A DNA stretch of 64,000 bases from an uncultured Lachnospiraceae bacterium (GCA_947243855.1 CAMXIK010000003.1:1-64000); one strand, 5' to 3'; positions 17,703 through 26,747 are shown, counted from the first letter of the stretch. Numbers and translations: made by a program. The notes: a model not told the origin generated them from the letters alone.

Positions 17703-20303
17703 CTACTTCCTCCCATCAAAGTAACTCTTCACCCATCCCTCATGCTCGAAGGGATAGAACTGCTCCTGCCCCAGATAAAGCGCCTCCTCATTTCTGTATA
17801 CGGGAACGATCACATAGCCCCATTCCCTGCACCGCTTCCACGCGAAGAAGCGGGCCTCTCTGTTGACGATGCTGTCCGTCTCCTTCTGTAAAATTCTGTC
17901 CCCGTATATTTCCCTGATTTCCTCGTAAGTTACTTTCCGGAATGTCCCCGGCTGGCAATCGAAATAAAAATGATACCGTACCTTTCCCTCCGTGTCCTTC
18001 AAAAATAGCTGTAACGTCACATCCTCCAAATTTCTGGAAACATACCTTGTCTCCTCCTCCCGCAGGAAGCCGTTGATCAGCTCCACCTCCCTGCCGTTGT
18101 GGGTCAGCGCGCTCACCGTATAGGGAAGGATCGGCTTGTCCGAATACAGCTCGATATCCGCATACCCCAGCCGTTTATCCCGTATGTATTTTAACGCCCC
18201 GTCCACACAGCTCAGCTTCAGGTCTATATCTCCCTCCGCCGCCCGGTTCCTGCGCTTAAACTGGATCATCCGTCCGGGAAGGAACTCCTTTAGGGCGTCC
18301 CGGAACAGGTCGATCTTGCAGGACTGCCCGGTCAGTTTCAGAAATGAAAAATCCGACAGCTTGTCCGACAAATAGAGCGGCTCCAGAAACTTATGTACAA
18401 TACCGTAAATATCTCCTTTTAAGAGCATTTCTATCTCATAGAGATTCAGAATAATTTCGGGAAACTCCTTGCATACCTGAAACTCCCGTCCCGTCTTTAC
18501 GGACAGCTTCCATTTATCCGCCCGGACCCATGAAATATCCGTCTCCTTCTTTTCCTCCGAGGACACGCCCACCCGCAGGACGCCCGCCTGTTCATAGAAA
18601 TGCTTCTTCACCTGTTCCGCTAAAAAGAAGAGGTGATAGAAGTTGTTCTTGACTTTAAAATAATCCTCCCTGCTTTGCAGTTCATACTCCTGAAACCGGG
18701 TGGGAATGCACGTTTCCGCCGCTTCATAGGCTTCCTCCAATGCCTGATAAAGCGATTCTGTCCCGTTTTCATCCACATACCGGTAAATGTCCATATCCAT
18801 ACCGTTCAAAATCTCTTCCGTTTGGCAGGGCAGGGAAGCGCCCAGCTTTTCCGCCATCCTTATCTTCATATACTGCATAATCCGGTAAGTCAGGTTATTG
18901 CCGCCAAAATCCGTATCCCCGTTTTCATAAGACGTCTCAATCCGGATATGATACGCCACCCTGTCGTCCCTCACACGGAACCTACAGGCGCACAGATCAG
19001 TAGTGCCTCCCCCGCAGTCCACGATCAGGGCCTGATAAGCCGTGTCCGGTTTGGCGCTGCCCGCTTCCAGCATACCGGAAATGGTATTATAGAGCACCGA
19101 TACACCTTCATCCAGCATTTCCTCCTCCCCAGACACATACTCTGGCAGAATATCCTGAAAAAGCTTCTGGAACAGGAACTTCTGCTTGACAGGACAGGAT
19201 ATCTGAATCCGCTCCACGCTGCATTTAAAGCAGTCCTGCGCCGTTTCCACGATATACATAAAATAGGAACGCAGGATATCCCTGCGCTTCACGAAAGCGC
19301 GTCTGCCAGTCCGGTCAGTGATCTCCTCCTCCTTTTCGTAATCGCTGATCCAACGCTTCATATCATAAAAAATACTGAATCCCTCGTCCACGTAACAGGC
19401 ATTCGACAGCCTTACTGCCTCCTCACCGTAAACAAACACTGGTTTTCCATCCGTTACCGTCACCACGCCAGCTACCGACGGCAAAAGAAGCGCGCCCTCA
19501 TCAAACGACACGTGTCGAATCCCACTCTCCCCGAACCGTCTGCTAAAGGGCGCATCCTTTACCTCCTCCAAATATACATTATCCAAGTACACACCCGCCG
19601 CCGTATTGGTAGACCCGAAATCGATCACAAGAGGAAACCGCAGCTTGACAGGGTCTCTCACTTCCACATCCAACAGCGGAATCCGATAGGCTTCCAGATA
19701 AGCCGGCGTTTGTCCCATGCTGCCCATATAAAGTTCATATATGCGATCAGACTCCTCTTTCGCAAAGCAGTAAAGGTCGTATTCTTTCAGATCGGCCTCC
19801 ACACAGGACACATTCCGTTCTCCAATGACATAGAGCCTTTCCTCCTCCGGATTGTGGCGGCGCAGGCTGAAAAAACCGCAGATTTCCCTGCCGCCGCTCA
19901 CCAGAATGGCGTTCGTGTCTTCCAGCTCTTCCCGGTAAGGTATAAAAATCTGGTCATTCTGATCCATGCACCGCCCCCGGTAACGAATCAGCTTGGAGGG
20001 AATGTGCAGGGTGTTATCCTGTACGGCATGAATCTGCCCCTTCCTGAACATCTGTTCCACCGTTTCCCACCCCTCTTTTCTGTCTTCCCTGATCAGACGC
20101 TGCTGCCTGCTGCCCCGATACCGCATGATGACATGGATTAATTCCTCCTTATCCAAAGGATTCAGGACGCCCGGTATGATTTTTTCCTCCCTGCATATCT
20201 CGCGGAGCTGATGGGTTGTCATTAGTTCCAGCTCTGTCTGCCGGTAAAGCCTTGTTCTGTTTTCCTGTTTGATACCGTCCTTATTTAATATGTAACCGCT
20301 CAT
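17703..20303 (-). CDS. Hsp70-like ATPase with N-terminal SAP-like domain (866 aa)
   Basis: Start ATG 20303 has GGGAGAG upstream; the longer TTG reading from 20321 is not needed. A SAP-like helix-turn-helix lies at ~25-64 (LMTTHQLREICREEKIIPG). After an unrecognised ~150 residues an actin/Hsp70 nucleotide-binding domain begins near 226 with 'VIDFGSTNTAAGVYLD' (phosphate-1), then 'ALIVDCGGGTTDLCACRF' (phosphate-2), then 'FLKLTGQSCKIDLFRDALKE' (adenosine loop). There is no DnaK-type substrate domain; the tail is ~150 unrecognised residues. Only one J-domain protein is in the array (39.1 kb), a plausible partner. With no ClpV seen, it may assemble or recycle the sheath (inference). Confidence 0.85.
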   Translation of the reverse strand: MSGYILNKDGIKQENRTRLYRQTELELMTTHQLREICREEKIIPGVLNPLDKEELIHVIMRYRGSRQQRLIREDRKEGWETVEQMFRKGQIHAVQDNTLHIPSKLIRYRGRCMDQNDQIFIPYREELEDTNAILVSGGREICGFFSLRRHNPEEERLYVIGERNVSCVEADLKEYDLYCFAKEESDRIYELYMGSMGQTPAYLEAYRIPLLDVEVRDPVKLRFPLVIDFGSTNTAAGVYLDNVYLEEVKDAPFSRRFGESGIRHVSFDEGALLLPSVAGVVTVTDGKPVFVYGEEAVRLSNACYVDEGFSIFYDMKRWISDYEKEEEITDRTGRRAFVKRRDILRSYFMYIVETAQDCFKCSVERIQISCPVKQKFLFQKLFQDILPEYVSGEEEMLDEGVSVLYNTISGMLEAGSAKPDTAYQALIVDCGGGTTDLCACRFRVRDDRVAYHIRIETSYENGDTDFGGNNLTYRIMQYMKIRMAEKLGASLPCQTEEILNGMDMDIYRYVDENGTESLYQALEEAYEAAETCIPTRFQEYELQSREDYFKVKNNFYHLFFLAEQVKKHFYEQAGVLRVGVSSEEKKETDISWVRADKWKLSVKTGREFQVCKEFPEIILNLYEIEMLLKGDIYGIVHKFLEPLYLSDKLSDFSFLKLTGQSCKIDLFRDALKEFLPGRMIQFKRRNRAAEGDIDLKLSCVDGALKYIRDKRLGYADIELYSDKPILPYTVSALTHNGREVELINGFLREEETRYVSRNLEDVTLQLFLKDTEGKVRYHFYFDCQPGTFRKVTYEEIREIYGDRILQKETDSIVNREARFFAWKRCREWGYVIVPVYRNEEALYLGQEQFYPFEHEGWVKSYFDGRK

Positions 20304-20317
20304 TTCTGCTCTCCCAC

Positions 20318-21010
20318 TCAAAAAATAACTGCCTCATCCACCAACATCGTCTCGTCCACACCTATAATCCCAAAATGATGCCCATAAAACCAATGCACCG
20401 TCTCCTGCATGGGCAGGAACATTTCCCGCAAAAATGCTGTGCGCTCCCGTTCCCTTTCGGACTCTTCCACTCCCAGATACACTAACAGCTCATAGGCGAT
20501 CTCATTATTCTCATAGATAAACACCTGCGGGTACAGCCGCAGCATCACTCTCCGAAACTCTTCCAGATAGTTTCCCGTCTTTAAAAGCTGCAAATATACT
20601 CTGGCTATGTTCTTCTTTTCCGCCTTTGCAAACAAAGAGAAGCGTTCCCGTGCCTGTTCCCCGTATTTTCCCTCTTCTATGTCATTCATGAAAAGACGGC
20701 AGTAAAAATCCTCTTTCGACAGCCCTTCTCTCAAATCCACCTGTACGATCTGGTGCATACAGACGTCAAAAAACACTTTTTTTAATTGTTCATACCCATC
20801 TATATTCCGGTCGAACAGCTTTCCAAACACATCCCCCAGACGGTACAGGGGATTGACCTCCACCCGTTCCTCTTCGGGGCTTTCCTGATTTAAGTCCACT
20901 ACGGACACTTCTATATACGGACTTGGGTTTGACGCCTCCGTAAAGCGGAGGTTATCCCTGTCCATACCATGTTTTTCCGCCTGTAGTACCGCTTCCCATG
21001 CGTAGTTCAT
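20318..21010 (-). CDS. Unrecognised core-array protein (230 aa)
   Basis: Not recognised. Soluble and acidic, mostly helical, no signal peptide. Early residues contain 'PYIEVSVVDLNQESPEEERVEVNPLYRLGDVFGKLFD'; the end reads 'ETVHWFYGHHFGIIGVDETMLVDEAVIF'. It lies 14 bp before the Hsp70-like gene and originally followed the 428-aa gene directly (see the 60-bp repeat). Its G+C and codon use look like those of the core-type genes. Linked position suggests a baseplate or chaperone-partner role. Confidence 0.55.
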   Translation of the reverse strand: MNYAWEAVLQAEKHGMDRDNLRFTEASNPSPYIEVSVVDLNQESPEEERVEVNPLYRLGDVFGKLFDRNIDGYEQLKKVFFDVCMHQIVQVDLREGLSKEDFYCRLFMNDIEEGKYGEQARERFSLFAKAEKKNIARVYLQLLKTGNYLEEFRRVMLRLYPQVFIYENNEIAYELLVYLGVEESERERERTAFLREMFLPMQETVHWFYGHHFGIIGVDETMLVDEAVIF

Positions 21011-21011
21011 A

Positions 21012-21090
21012 TTACTTTTCCATCCCCGTCTCTAAAACCCCCATACACCGATACTCCAAAAACTCCATCTGTAGTCCGGAGAGAGTATAC
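21012..21090 (-). pseudogene. Detached ancestral 3' end of the 428-aa gene
   Basis: Read leftward, this segment encodes YTLSGLQMEFLEYRCMGVLE then TGMEK and a TAA at 21012-21014, directly before the 230-aa gene. The intact 428-aa protein carries the same segment but ends GAGVVCDKE. So the true ancestral tail of that gene was cut off here when the 424-ORF cassette arrived. Confidence 0.8.
21030..21089 (+). repeat. 60-bp direct repeat, copy A (58/60 identical to 22354-22413)
   Basis: Matches 22354-22413 in the same orientation with two differences. Both copies encode the same part of the 428-aa protein. The pair brackets exactly one accessory gene (21098-22339). Confidence 0.85.
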
Positions 21091-21097
21091 TACTCCT

Positions 21098-22339
21098 CTA
21101 CGGCTCTGTCTCATCAGTTCCCCACGGATACATTCCCCTTGGAAACAATTCCTGATTTCCTTCCCTCTCTTGATTCCACATGCTTTGTTCATCCCAGTAT
21201 GGCGCTTCTTCCAAAACCGTTTCTCCAATCTTTTTACCCGCTTCATAACGCCTCTCTATGAAATAATAATCAAGGTCTTTATAGTAAATTTCTTCCTCAT
21301 ATCCATTCATGCCACCCGGAGGTTCCTCATCGCTTGAGGGTATCAGTCTGGCATATAGCTGCCAGTCTCCATCAACAAAACCGTACATTTCCTGTCCACG
21401 CACCCAGTAATTTCCCAACTCTTGCGTCGTAAAGATAAGTTTTCTCTCCAGTTCGTTCCAGCTTGGCCACTCTACATCCCCTTCTGGGAACGGTTTTTCC
21501 TCATATATCTTTTTATCATTATTCCAAATCAAAAAATCTAATACGGTATTGCTGTTCTCCTGCCCCCAATAATGATCTGCACAAAATACCAGATCCAAAA
21601 ATCCATTCCCGTCAACATCTATCATCCAGTAAATATCTTCATAAAGGATAAACAAATTTTTCAGGATCAACTCCTGTATGACTTTGCCTTCTGCATCCCT
21701 GACTGTCAAACGGTAATCCGCATACTTCCCACCTCTTACAGATACCACCCGTTTGTAGGGAACGCTTATTCTCTCAAAAGAAACCTCATACTTTTCATCC
21801 ATACCTATCTCTTCTGTCCATATGGTCTCCGGAAGAGAAGAAACTTCTGGCTGGGCAGACAAAACTGCCAGCTTATCTAGTGGAAGGAGTTCAACATAAT
21901 CCGTCTCCAACATAAAGCAGATCGGTATCTGTATATCACGAATCTCCTGTCCAACTTTTGTTGTAATCTGTATATTGAAATCATCTGCCGCGATGGCTGT
22001 TATTGTACCCTCCGCCGGAATATATAGTGTCTTATCATCCCAAATCCCACTTCCCTGATCCAGCTTCTGAAAAACAATCCAGTCTTCATATCCGTAATCC
22101 CCTTCCAGTTCGTCCATGGTTGTGAGATAAGCGACATTATGGTTTCCCAAATCTACTACTGCGGAGTCTGCAAATATGCCTCCTGCGTCTTCCTTGTTCC
22201 CCGTTTCCCCGCTCTCAACACTTTCCGACAGGTCGATAGTTTCAGCTTCTTCGGAGACTGATTGTGCAGACTCTGACGTTACGATGATGCCTGCCATAAC
22301 TGCCAATACCGATAATAGTCTGATTATTCTTTGTCGCAT
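21098..22339 (-). CDS. Exported protein of unknown function inserted in the core array (413 aa)
   Basis: ATG 22339 (GGAG four bases upstream) gives MRQRIIRLLSVLAVMAGIIVTSESAQS, a signal peptide without lipobox Cys. The exported part is rich in acidic residues and Asp/Gly loops such as 'MIDVDGNGFLDLVFCADHYWG', similar to FG-GAP/VCBS-like calcium-binding repeats, and ends with a Trp/Tyr-rich stretch. The gene overlaps the altered 428-aa gene by 16 bp and is flanked by the 60-bp direct repeat. Possibly an immunity protein that came without its effector. Function unknown. Confidence 0.65.
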   Translation of the reverse strand: MRQRIIRLLSVLAVMAGIIVTSESAQSVSEEAETIDLSESVESGETGNKEDAGGIFADSAVVDLGNHNVAYLTTMDELEGDYGYEDWIVFQKLDQGSGIWDDKTLYIPAEGTITAIAADDFNIQITTKVGQEIRDIQIPICFMLETDYVELLPLDKLAVLSAQPEVSSLPETIWTEEIGMDEKYEVSFERISVPYKRVVSVRGGKYADYRLTVRDAEGKVIQELILKNLFILYEDIYWMIDVDGNGFLDLVFCADHYWGQENSNTVLDFLIWNNDKKIYEEKPFPEGDVEWPSWNELERKLIFTTQELGNYWVRGQEMYGFVDGDWQLYARLIPSSDEEPPGGMNGYEEEIYYKDLDYYFIERRYEAGKKIGETVLEEAPYWDEQSMWNQEREGNQELFPRGMYPWGTDETEP

Positions 22340-23610
22340 ACAACTCCGGCCCCCTCTAAAACCCCCATACACCGATACTCCAAAAACTCCATCTGTAGCC
22401 CGGAGAGAATATAGCGGATCTGCGATTCATATAGATAGTCTCCCTGCTCCCTCTCATCTGCCCCAAACCGTAAAAGCAGGATTTTTCTTTGATCGTCAGT
22501 AAACAGCCTCACTCCCGTAAAGCTGTTCATGTCTCCTTCTAAAAATTCCTCTTCCGCTCTGTCAAGAATCTCATAGCCAAGCAATGAAATCCGATAGCCG
22601 TCCGCCATTTCCTCCACTTTCCGTTTCAGTTCCGCGGGCGTCTGGATAAAATTTCCCATCCGATGGGAATACCTCGCCGAAAGACTGTCTTTCCTGCGGT
22701 TGGACAATACCGGAAACCGATATCCCGCCGACTGCTCCGGCTCGCCCTGTCCCAGCCGGTAAACCGTGATATTCTCCAACGCCTGCTCCCGTGTCTTTAG
22801 GACAATCCTATTCTGTTCATACCTGATGGAAAGGATATCTTCCGCCGCATCCACCAGATAGCCGTCCTCCGTCTTTTCTTCCTGCTGCAAAAAGAAGGTA
22901 TGCTCATAGAACACCTCGTCTATACAGGGCACCCTGTATTCCCTTGAGGAAACGGCAGCCTGCGGGATATTCCATAACAGCATCATCCCTCTTTTGATCT
23001 TTGTCTTCCATCTATCATCCTGTATCACCCAGTCCGCATCCGGCATCTTCCCGTCCTCTGTCAGTGGAATCAGGTCAAAGAAACGTTCCATATGCCCCAT
23101 ATGCACAGTCTGCCAAGGCACATGGTTACTGGTAAAGAGACGGTAGAGCTTGTCCATGCTTTCCCGGTATTTTTGCGAAGGTATTATTTTGAACGGAAAG
23201 CTTTCCCCCGTCGTTTCATTAACGCCCGTCAGCATATCCATTGCCGCAAACGCTTTGCGGGACTGCTCATCCGCCTCCAGATAGACCGTCTCGTGGGACT
23301 GCTCCCGTATCTTCTTCTCGTCCCCTTCGCACACGGGGAACCAGAAAGTATTAATAGGGTCATAATCCTTCCTGTCAATCACCGTCATGCAGACATGAAA
23401 ATAACGCCATGGCAAATCCAGTTCTTTCTGGATGCGCTGTTCCAACGCCGTATACTTTTCCTCCGACCATGCGATCATCTTACCAAGGCTCTCTGTCAAC
23501 AGTTCTTTGGCAAATCTGCGTTCATCCAGATCGTCGATTTGTCTTAGCTGCTCCTGTATGTAGTTCTCATAATCAAATCCTTTTTCATCTATCATATAAC
23601 GTATTCTCAC
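22324..23610 (-). CDS. Unrecognised core-array protein, candidate baseplate component (428 aa)
   Basis: The start is GTG at 23610 with GGGAGGA upstream. No domain is recognised. Soluble, no signal peptide; features include 'PWRYFHVCMTVIDRKDYDPINTFWFPV', 'VPCIDEVFYEHTFFLQQE' and a conserved-looking C-terminal part 'LLGYEILDRAEEEFLEGDMNSFTGVRLF ... LRFGAD'. Both ends carry recombination scars: its first 36 bp are repeated at 31.4 kb and its last part at 21.0 kb. Ancestrally it must have lain between the 619-aa PP2C gene and the 230-aa gene, a core position. A TssF/gp6-like baseplate role is possible but unsupported by motifs. Confidence 0.6.
   Translation of the reverse strand: MRIRYMIDEKGFDYENYIQEQLRQIDDLDERRFAKELLTESLGKMIAWSEEKYTALEQRIQKELDLPWRYFHVCMTVIDRKDYDPINTFWFPVCEGDEKKIREQSHETVYLEADEQSRKAFAAMDMLTGVNETTGESFPFKIIPSQKYRESMDKLYRLFTSNHVPWQTVHMGHMERFFDLIPLTEDGKMPDADWVIQDDRWKTKIKRGMMLLWNIPQAAVSSREYRVPCIDEVFYEHTFFLQQEEKTEDGYLVDAAEDILSIRYEQNRIVLKTREQALENITVYRLGQGEPEQSAGYRFPVLSNRRKDSLSARYSHRMGNFIQTPAELKRKVEEMADGYRISLLGYEILDRAEEEFLEGDMNSFTGVRLFTDDQRKILLLRFGADEREQGDYLYESQIRYILSGLQMEFLEYRCMGVLEGAGVVCDKE
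22354..22413 (+). repeat. 60-bp direct repeat, copy B
   Basis: Near-identical to 21030-21089; lies within the 3' part of the 428-aa gene. Beyond this copy the reading frame ends with a different tail from the ancestral one. Confidence 0.85.
23575..23610 (+). repeat. 36-bp perfect direct repeat, right-hand copy
   Basis: Covers the GTG start and first 12 codons of the 428-aa gene. It is identical to 31368-31403, where it forms the last codons of the 619-aa PP2C gene plus a few bases. The two copies bracket 7.76 kb of spike and cargo genes. Confidence 0.9.
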
Positions 23611-23624
23611 ATCCTCCCAAAATA

Positions 23625-24890
23625 CTACCGCACTTTATAAGCCCCATATATACCATCCTGATTTATTACGATCAGGTAATCCCCCTGCCAGTCAAACTTA
23701 TAATAGGTGTCCTTAGGAAGCTCCGTGATCTGCTTCTCTTCCTCACTTTCCACAGCCCTCCTATAGATTTTGAAATTCCGCAGAAGATAAATCATGTCTT
23801 CCTGATACCCTATGATTCTTGTGCTCTTTTTCCATGGGCTGTACAAGATACCGCTTTCTCCCGTTTTTGGATTCAGATGGAATATCACATCGTATCTCAG
23901 TTCATGCTGCGGAGGGTCCCATGATTCGGTGTGATACCCTTTGACCAACTGTACCAATCCAATGATCTCTCCATTCTCTGCCATTATCTTGTCTGGCTGT
24001 ATAACTGAAAAATCAAATTCCGACGCCTGTAGACATCCTATCTTCTGCTCTTCCGAATCTCCTTCTACACAATAAGACCTATCACCCCTCTGATATCCTA
24101 AAGAAACCAATTCCCCGCCTACTCTTATGGTTTCTATATCATTGCGTTCAGATTTAAAAACCTTCGGTCTGTCTCCCTTTTCCCCTATCTCAATCATACA
24201 ATATTCCTCTTTTTCTGCATCATAATATCTTCTAATACGTATTCCGCGATATAAAACTACCTGTTCCCTGCCCGTCCTGTCCTCTTGCGGGAACAAAGTA
24301 TTTACCTCAACGCAGTCTGTTTTCATATTTCCATCAATGGGGCATATATAATAATTCGCTTCCCCCTCGTATCCGTCGATTGTTAACAGCCAGTTTTTCT
24401 TTGTCCGAGTGAGTATCACGCTAAGCTCATCCGGAATAGCTGTCAGTCCATACATACTACCGATATCCTCTTCCGACAGGATTTCTTCATCTGTCTGCCT
24501 TTCAAGGTCAAACCGCCTGATCGTCCGGTTCACCACAGAGTATAACTTAGTTCCTATTATCAATCCTGACCGCCCTGCCGCTTCCGTTGATTCCAAATTA
24601 TATTTGGTTGTTTCTCCTGTCTCTAACGTATACAGAGTAATTTGATTTCCCCGCCAGAAGATATAGTCCTCCTCGCCTCCTCTTATATTGCTCTCTGCAC
24701 TGAGACGCTTAATAACATACCTCTCTTCCTTCCAATCTACTAAACTCAATCCCCAAAGGCATGCGGAAATCACGCTTTCTAATATACCTACTATACAAAA
24801 TATAGCTGACACTATACCGATTATCTTTGCCGCTGTATGAACGGCGTTTTTCGACGATGCCTGCTTCACAATCCACCCCTCCTTCCCCAT
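23625..24890 (-). CDS. Membrane-anchored protein coupled to the protease-like effector, immunity candidate (421 aa)
   Basis: The ATG at 24890 is chosen because GGGAG lies 7 nt upstream; the longer reading from 24914 starts in the gap after the previous gene without one. One hydrophobic helix (~residues 22-47: IIGIVSAIFCIVGILESVISACLWG) anchors a large extracytoplasmic part. That part has blade-like repeats ('EDYIFWRGNQITLYTLETGE', 'GTKLYSVVNRTIRRFDLERQ', 'EDMIYLLRNFKIYRRAVESE') suggesting a beta-propeller such as DUF5050. It follows a predicted cysteine-protease cargo gene, so immunity is the likely role. A 17-codon internal-deletion relic of the same gene lies at 26.75 kb. Confidence 0.65.
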   Translation of the reverse strand: MGKEGWIVKQASSKNAVHTAAKIIGIVSAIFCIVGILESVISACLWGLSLVDWKEERYVIKRLSAESNIRGGEEDYIFWRGNQITLYTLETGETTKYNLESTEAAGRSGLIIGTKLYSVVNRTIRRFDLERQTDEEILSEEDIGSMYGLTAIPDELSVILTRTKKNWLLTIDGYEGEANYYICPIDGNMKTDCVEVNTLFPQEDRTGREQVVLYRGIRIRRYYDAEKEEYCMIEIGEKGDRPKVFKSERNDIETIRVGGELVSLGYQRGDRSYCVEGDSEEQKIGCLQASEFDFSVIQPDKIMAENGEIIGLVQLVKGYHTESWDPPQHELRYDVIFHLNPKTGESGILYSPWKKSTRIIGYQEDMIYLLRNFKIYRRAVESEEEKQITELPKDTYYKFDWQGDYLIVINQDGIYGAYKVR

Positions 24891-24929
24891 CTTTACTCCC
24901 TCAAAGCAATACACTTCTGAATATATCCT

Positions 24930-26150
24930 TTATTTACTGATCCCGATGACATCAATACTTGAGGAATTGTTCTTGTTCCCTATCGCGTCAATCGCCTCCT
25001 GTAGTGTGCCAAAGCCCTTCTGAGCAACAAATTTTTTATTGCCCTCTTCTTCATTATCCCCCTCACCATCGTCACCTTTTTTATTATCAACTTTATCATC
25101 TTCATCATTTTCTAATATATAACGATAGCCATTGTGCACGGCATACGACCCATCTTCCTCTTTGGTAACGCTGACAGTATGTATCTGACTTGTAATATCA
25201 TCCTTATTGTTATATGCATTTACTATAACCGTATCGCTGCTTTCCCCAATCTGATTAATCGTTTCCGGATCGTGACTAGTCGTCGTTACGACATCATACC
25301 CCTGCTCTCTAAAATAATCTTCTATCACAATTGGTGATGATCCTAGCAAACCGCCTAATACCGCTCCCTCTTCTTCATACATTGCTATCAAATCTACCAC
25401 GGTTTGTTCCGAGACTGGCTCTCCAAGCGCCTTTAGCGCATTGTATGTCGCCATGATCTCACATCCGGAAAAACTCATATTCGATACTCCAAATTTCACC
25501 TCCCCCCATTCAGCCTGATTTTCAATATATTCACCTGATACATAAAATGCCTTTTTGCCATTCGCATTATCCTCAATGCTTTTATTCAGTACATTCATGT
25601 TATAACTCTTATGGTATTCTATAACCATGGCCTTCATTGCTGGAGCTGGTGTCAGCTCTTTCTTCACTGACGCTTCTTTTGTAGCTTTTGCATGTAATAT
25701 ACCAAGCAAAAATTCATTAGAAATGTTGTGTGGTATATATCTTTTTGCCCATGCCGCCGCCCTCGCTGCCATCACACTTGGAGAGGCTAGTTCACCTCCT
25801 GCCACTACTTTCATTAACCCGGCTATATTACACACATATGTCGTAGTTTGTGTGACTATACAACTACGAATCGTTAGATACATCTTCTCTTTTGCCAAAT
25901 CTCCCAACACCGACGCAAACGACGCAATTGCTCCCAGTACATTTCCGCCGATATTCTTTCCCGCATCTGTCAGCTCTTCCCCTGCATCATCTGGAGCATC
26001 CTGAAAAGGCGGGTAGTCCTGAAATTTTGTGCCACACAATACAGATACACGGGATAAGCTGTTAAACTCATTTCCCATAGTAAATCCACTGATTTTTCCC
26101 GCAGACGCACGGAAAGATTTCTTTTCAACTCCATTTCCGACAAAAGACAT
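24930..26150 (-). CDS. Putative papain/C39-like cysteine-protease effector without PAAR-like domain (406 aa)
   Basis: ATG 26150 follows the adaptor stop by 5 bp, with GGGAGAGTAGGGAG upstream. Residues ~60-190 are an Ala/Gly-rich helical region; residues ~215-350 resemble C39/papain-like peptidases: 'MSFSGCEIMATYNALKALG' (candidate catalytic Cys), 'IHTVSVTKEEDGSYAVHNGYRY' (candidate His and Asn). A highly acidic Asp/Glu/Asn/Lys linker and a short tail close the protein. It has no DUF4280 domain, unlike the other cargo genes, so loading may depend on the adaptor encoded just upstream. Target unknown; it could also be an amidase-like wall enzyme. Confidence 0.6.
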   Translation of the reverse strand: MSFVGNGVEKKSFRASAGKISGFTMGNEFNSLSRVSVLCGTKFQDYPPFQDAPDDAGEELTDAGKNIGGNVLGAIASFASVLGDLAKEKMYLTIRSCIVTQTTTYVCNIAGLMKVVAGGELASPSVMAARAAAWAKRYIPHNISNEFLLGILHAKATKEASVKKELTPAPAMKAMVIEYHKSYNMNVLNKSIEDNANGKKAFYVSGEYIENQAEWGEVKFGVSNMSFSGCEIMATYNALKALGEPVSEQTVVDLIAMYEEEGAVLGGLLGSSPIVIEDYFREQGYDVVTTTSHDPETINQIGESSDTVIVNAYNNKDDITSQIHTVSVTKEEDGSYAVHNGYRYILENDEDDKVDNKKGDDGEGDNEEEGNKKFVAQKGFGTLQEAIDAIGNKNNSSSIDVIGISK

Positions 26151-26155
26151 TCTCC

Positions 26156-26728
26156 CTACTCTCCCTTCGTGCAATCCTTCATTGAATAGATAACCTGTAT
26201 TGCCGCATCTTTCCATTCTGCACTGTCTCTGTACATACAATTAAACACACCATGCATCAGTTTCCCATCTATCGGTTTCACAAACATAATATTGTATATC
26301 TGTTCATCTACACCATAACTTTTAAAATCAAACCATCCGATGTTCCGTTCCTTGTCTACCACCAATTCATCAAACACATACGCCGGATTCACTTTTTGGA
26401 TCAAATCCTTAAATTGCTGAATGGTATTGCCAATTTCTTTTTCTGAAAATTCTTCTTCATATATACTGAATGTAAAATTAACTGTCGTATCCAGACTGGT
26501 TTTAATAATTTGAGGCCTCTGCTCTGACATATACTTTAACTTCGCCAGATTGGCAGGCATATCAACAAATGTATCCGGCAGCATAACCTCCGCTTTCTCC
26601 TCCAATATCTTTATTGCCACAAAATGAATCACTTCATCGTTGACATAGATACCGGTTTGCAAATTATTAAATTTGCTTGTCTTTCTATTTTTTCTATATT
26701 CCAAAATGTCCTTATCTAAAAAATCCAT
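26156..26728 (-). CDS. DcrB/Eag-like adaptor candidate (190 aa)
   Basis: The ATG at 26728 (MDFLDKDILEYRKNRKTS) has AAGGGGGT upstream; the extended reading from 26824 crosses a gene relic and is not used. Family landmarks: 'KAEVMLPDTFVDMPA', 'TTVNFTFSIYEEEF', and 'GWFDFKSYGVDEQIYNIMFVKPIDGKLMHGVFNCMYRDSAEWKDAAIQVI'. It lies between a spike gene and the protease-like cargo and presumably joins the two. Confidence 0.55.
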   Translation of the reverse strand: MDFLDKDILEYRKNRKTSKFNNLQTGIYVNDEVIHFVAIKILEEKAEVMLPDTFVDMPANLAKLKYMSEQRPQIIKTSLDTTVNFTFSIYEEEFSEKEIGNTIQQFKDLIQKVNPAYVFDELVVDKERNIGWFDFKSYGVDEQIYNIMFVKPIDGKLMHGVFNCMYRDSAEWKDAAIQVIYSMKDCTKGE

Positions 26729-26747
26729 TTTGACCCCCTTTATAATA

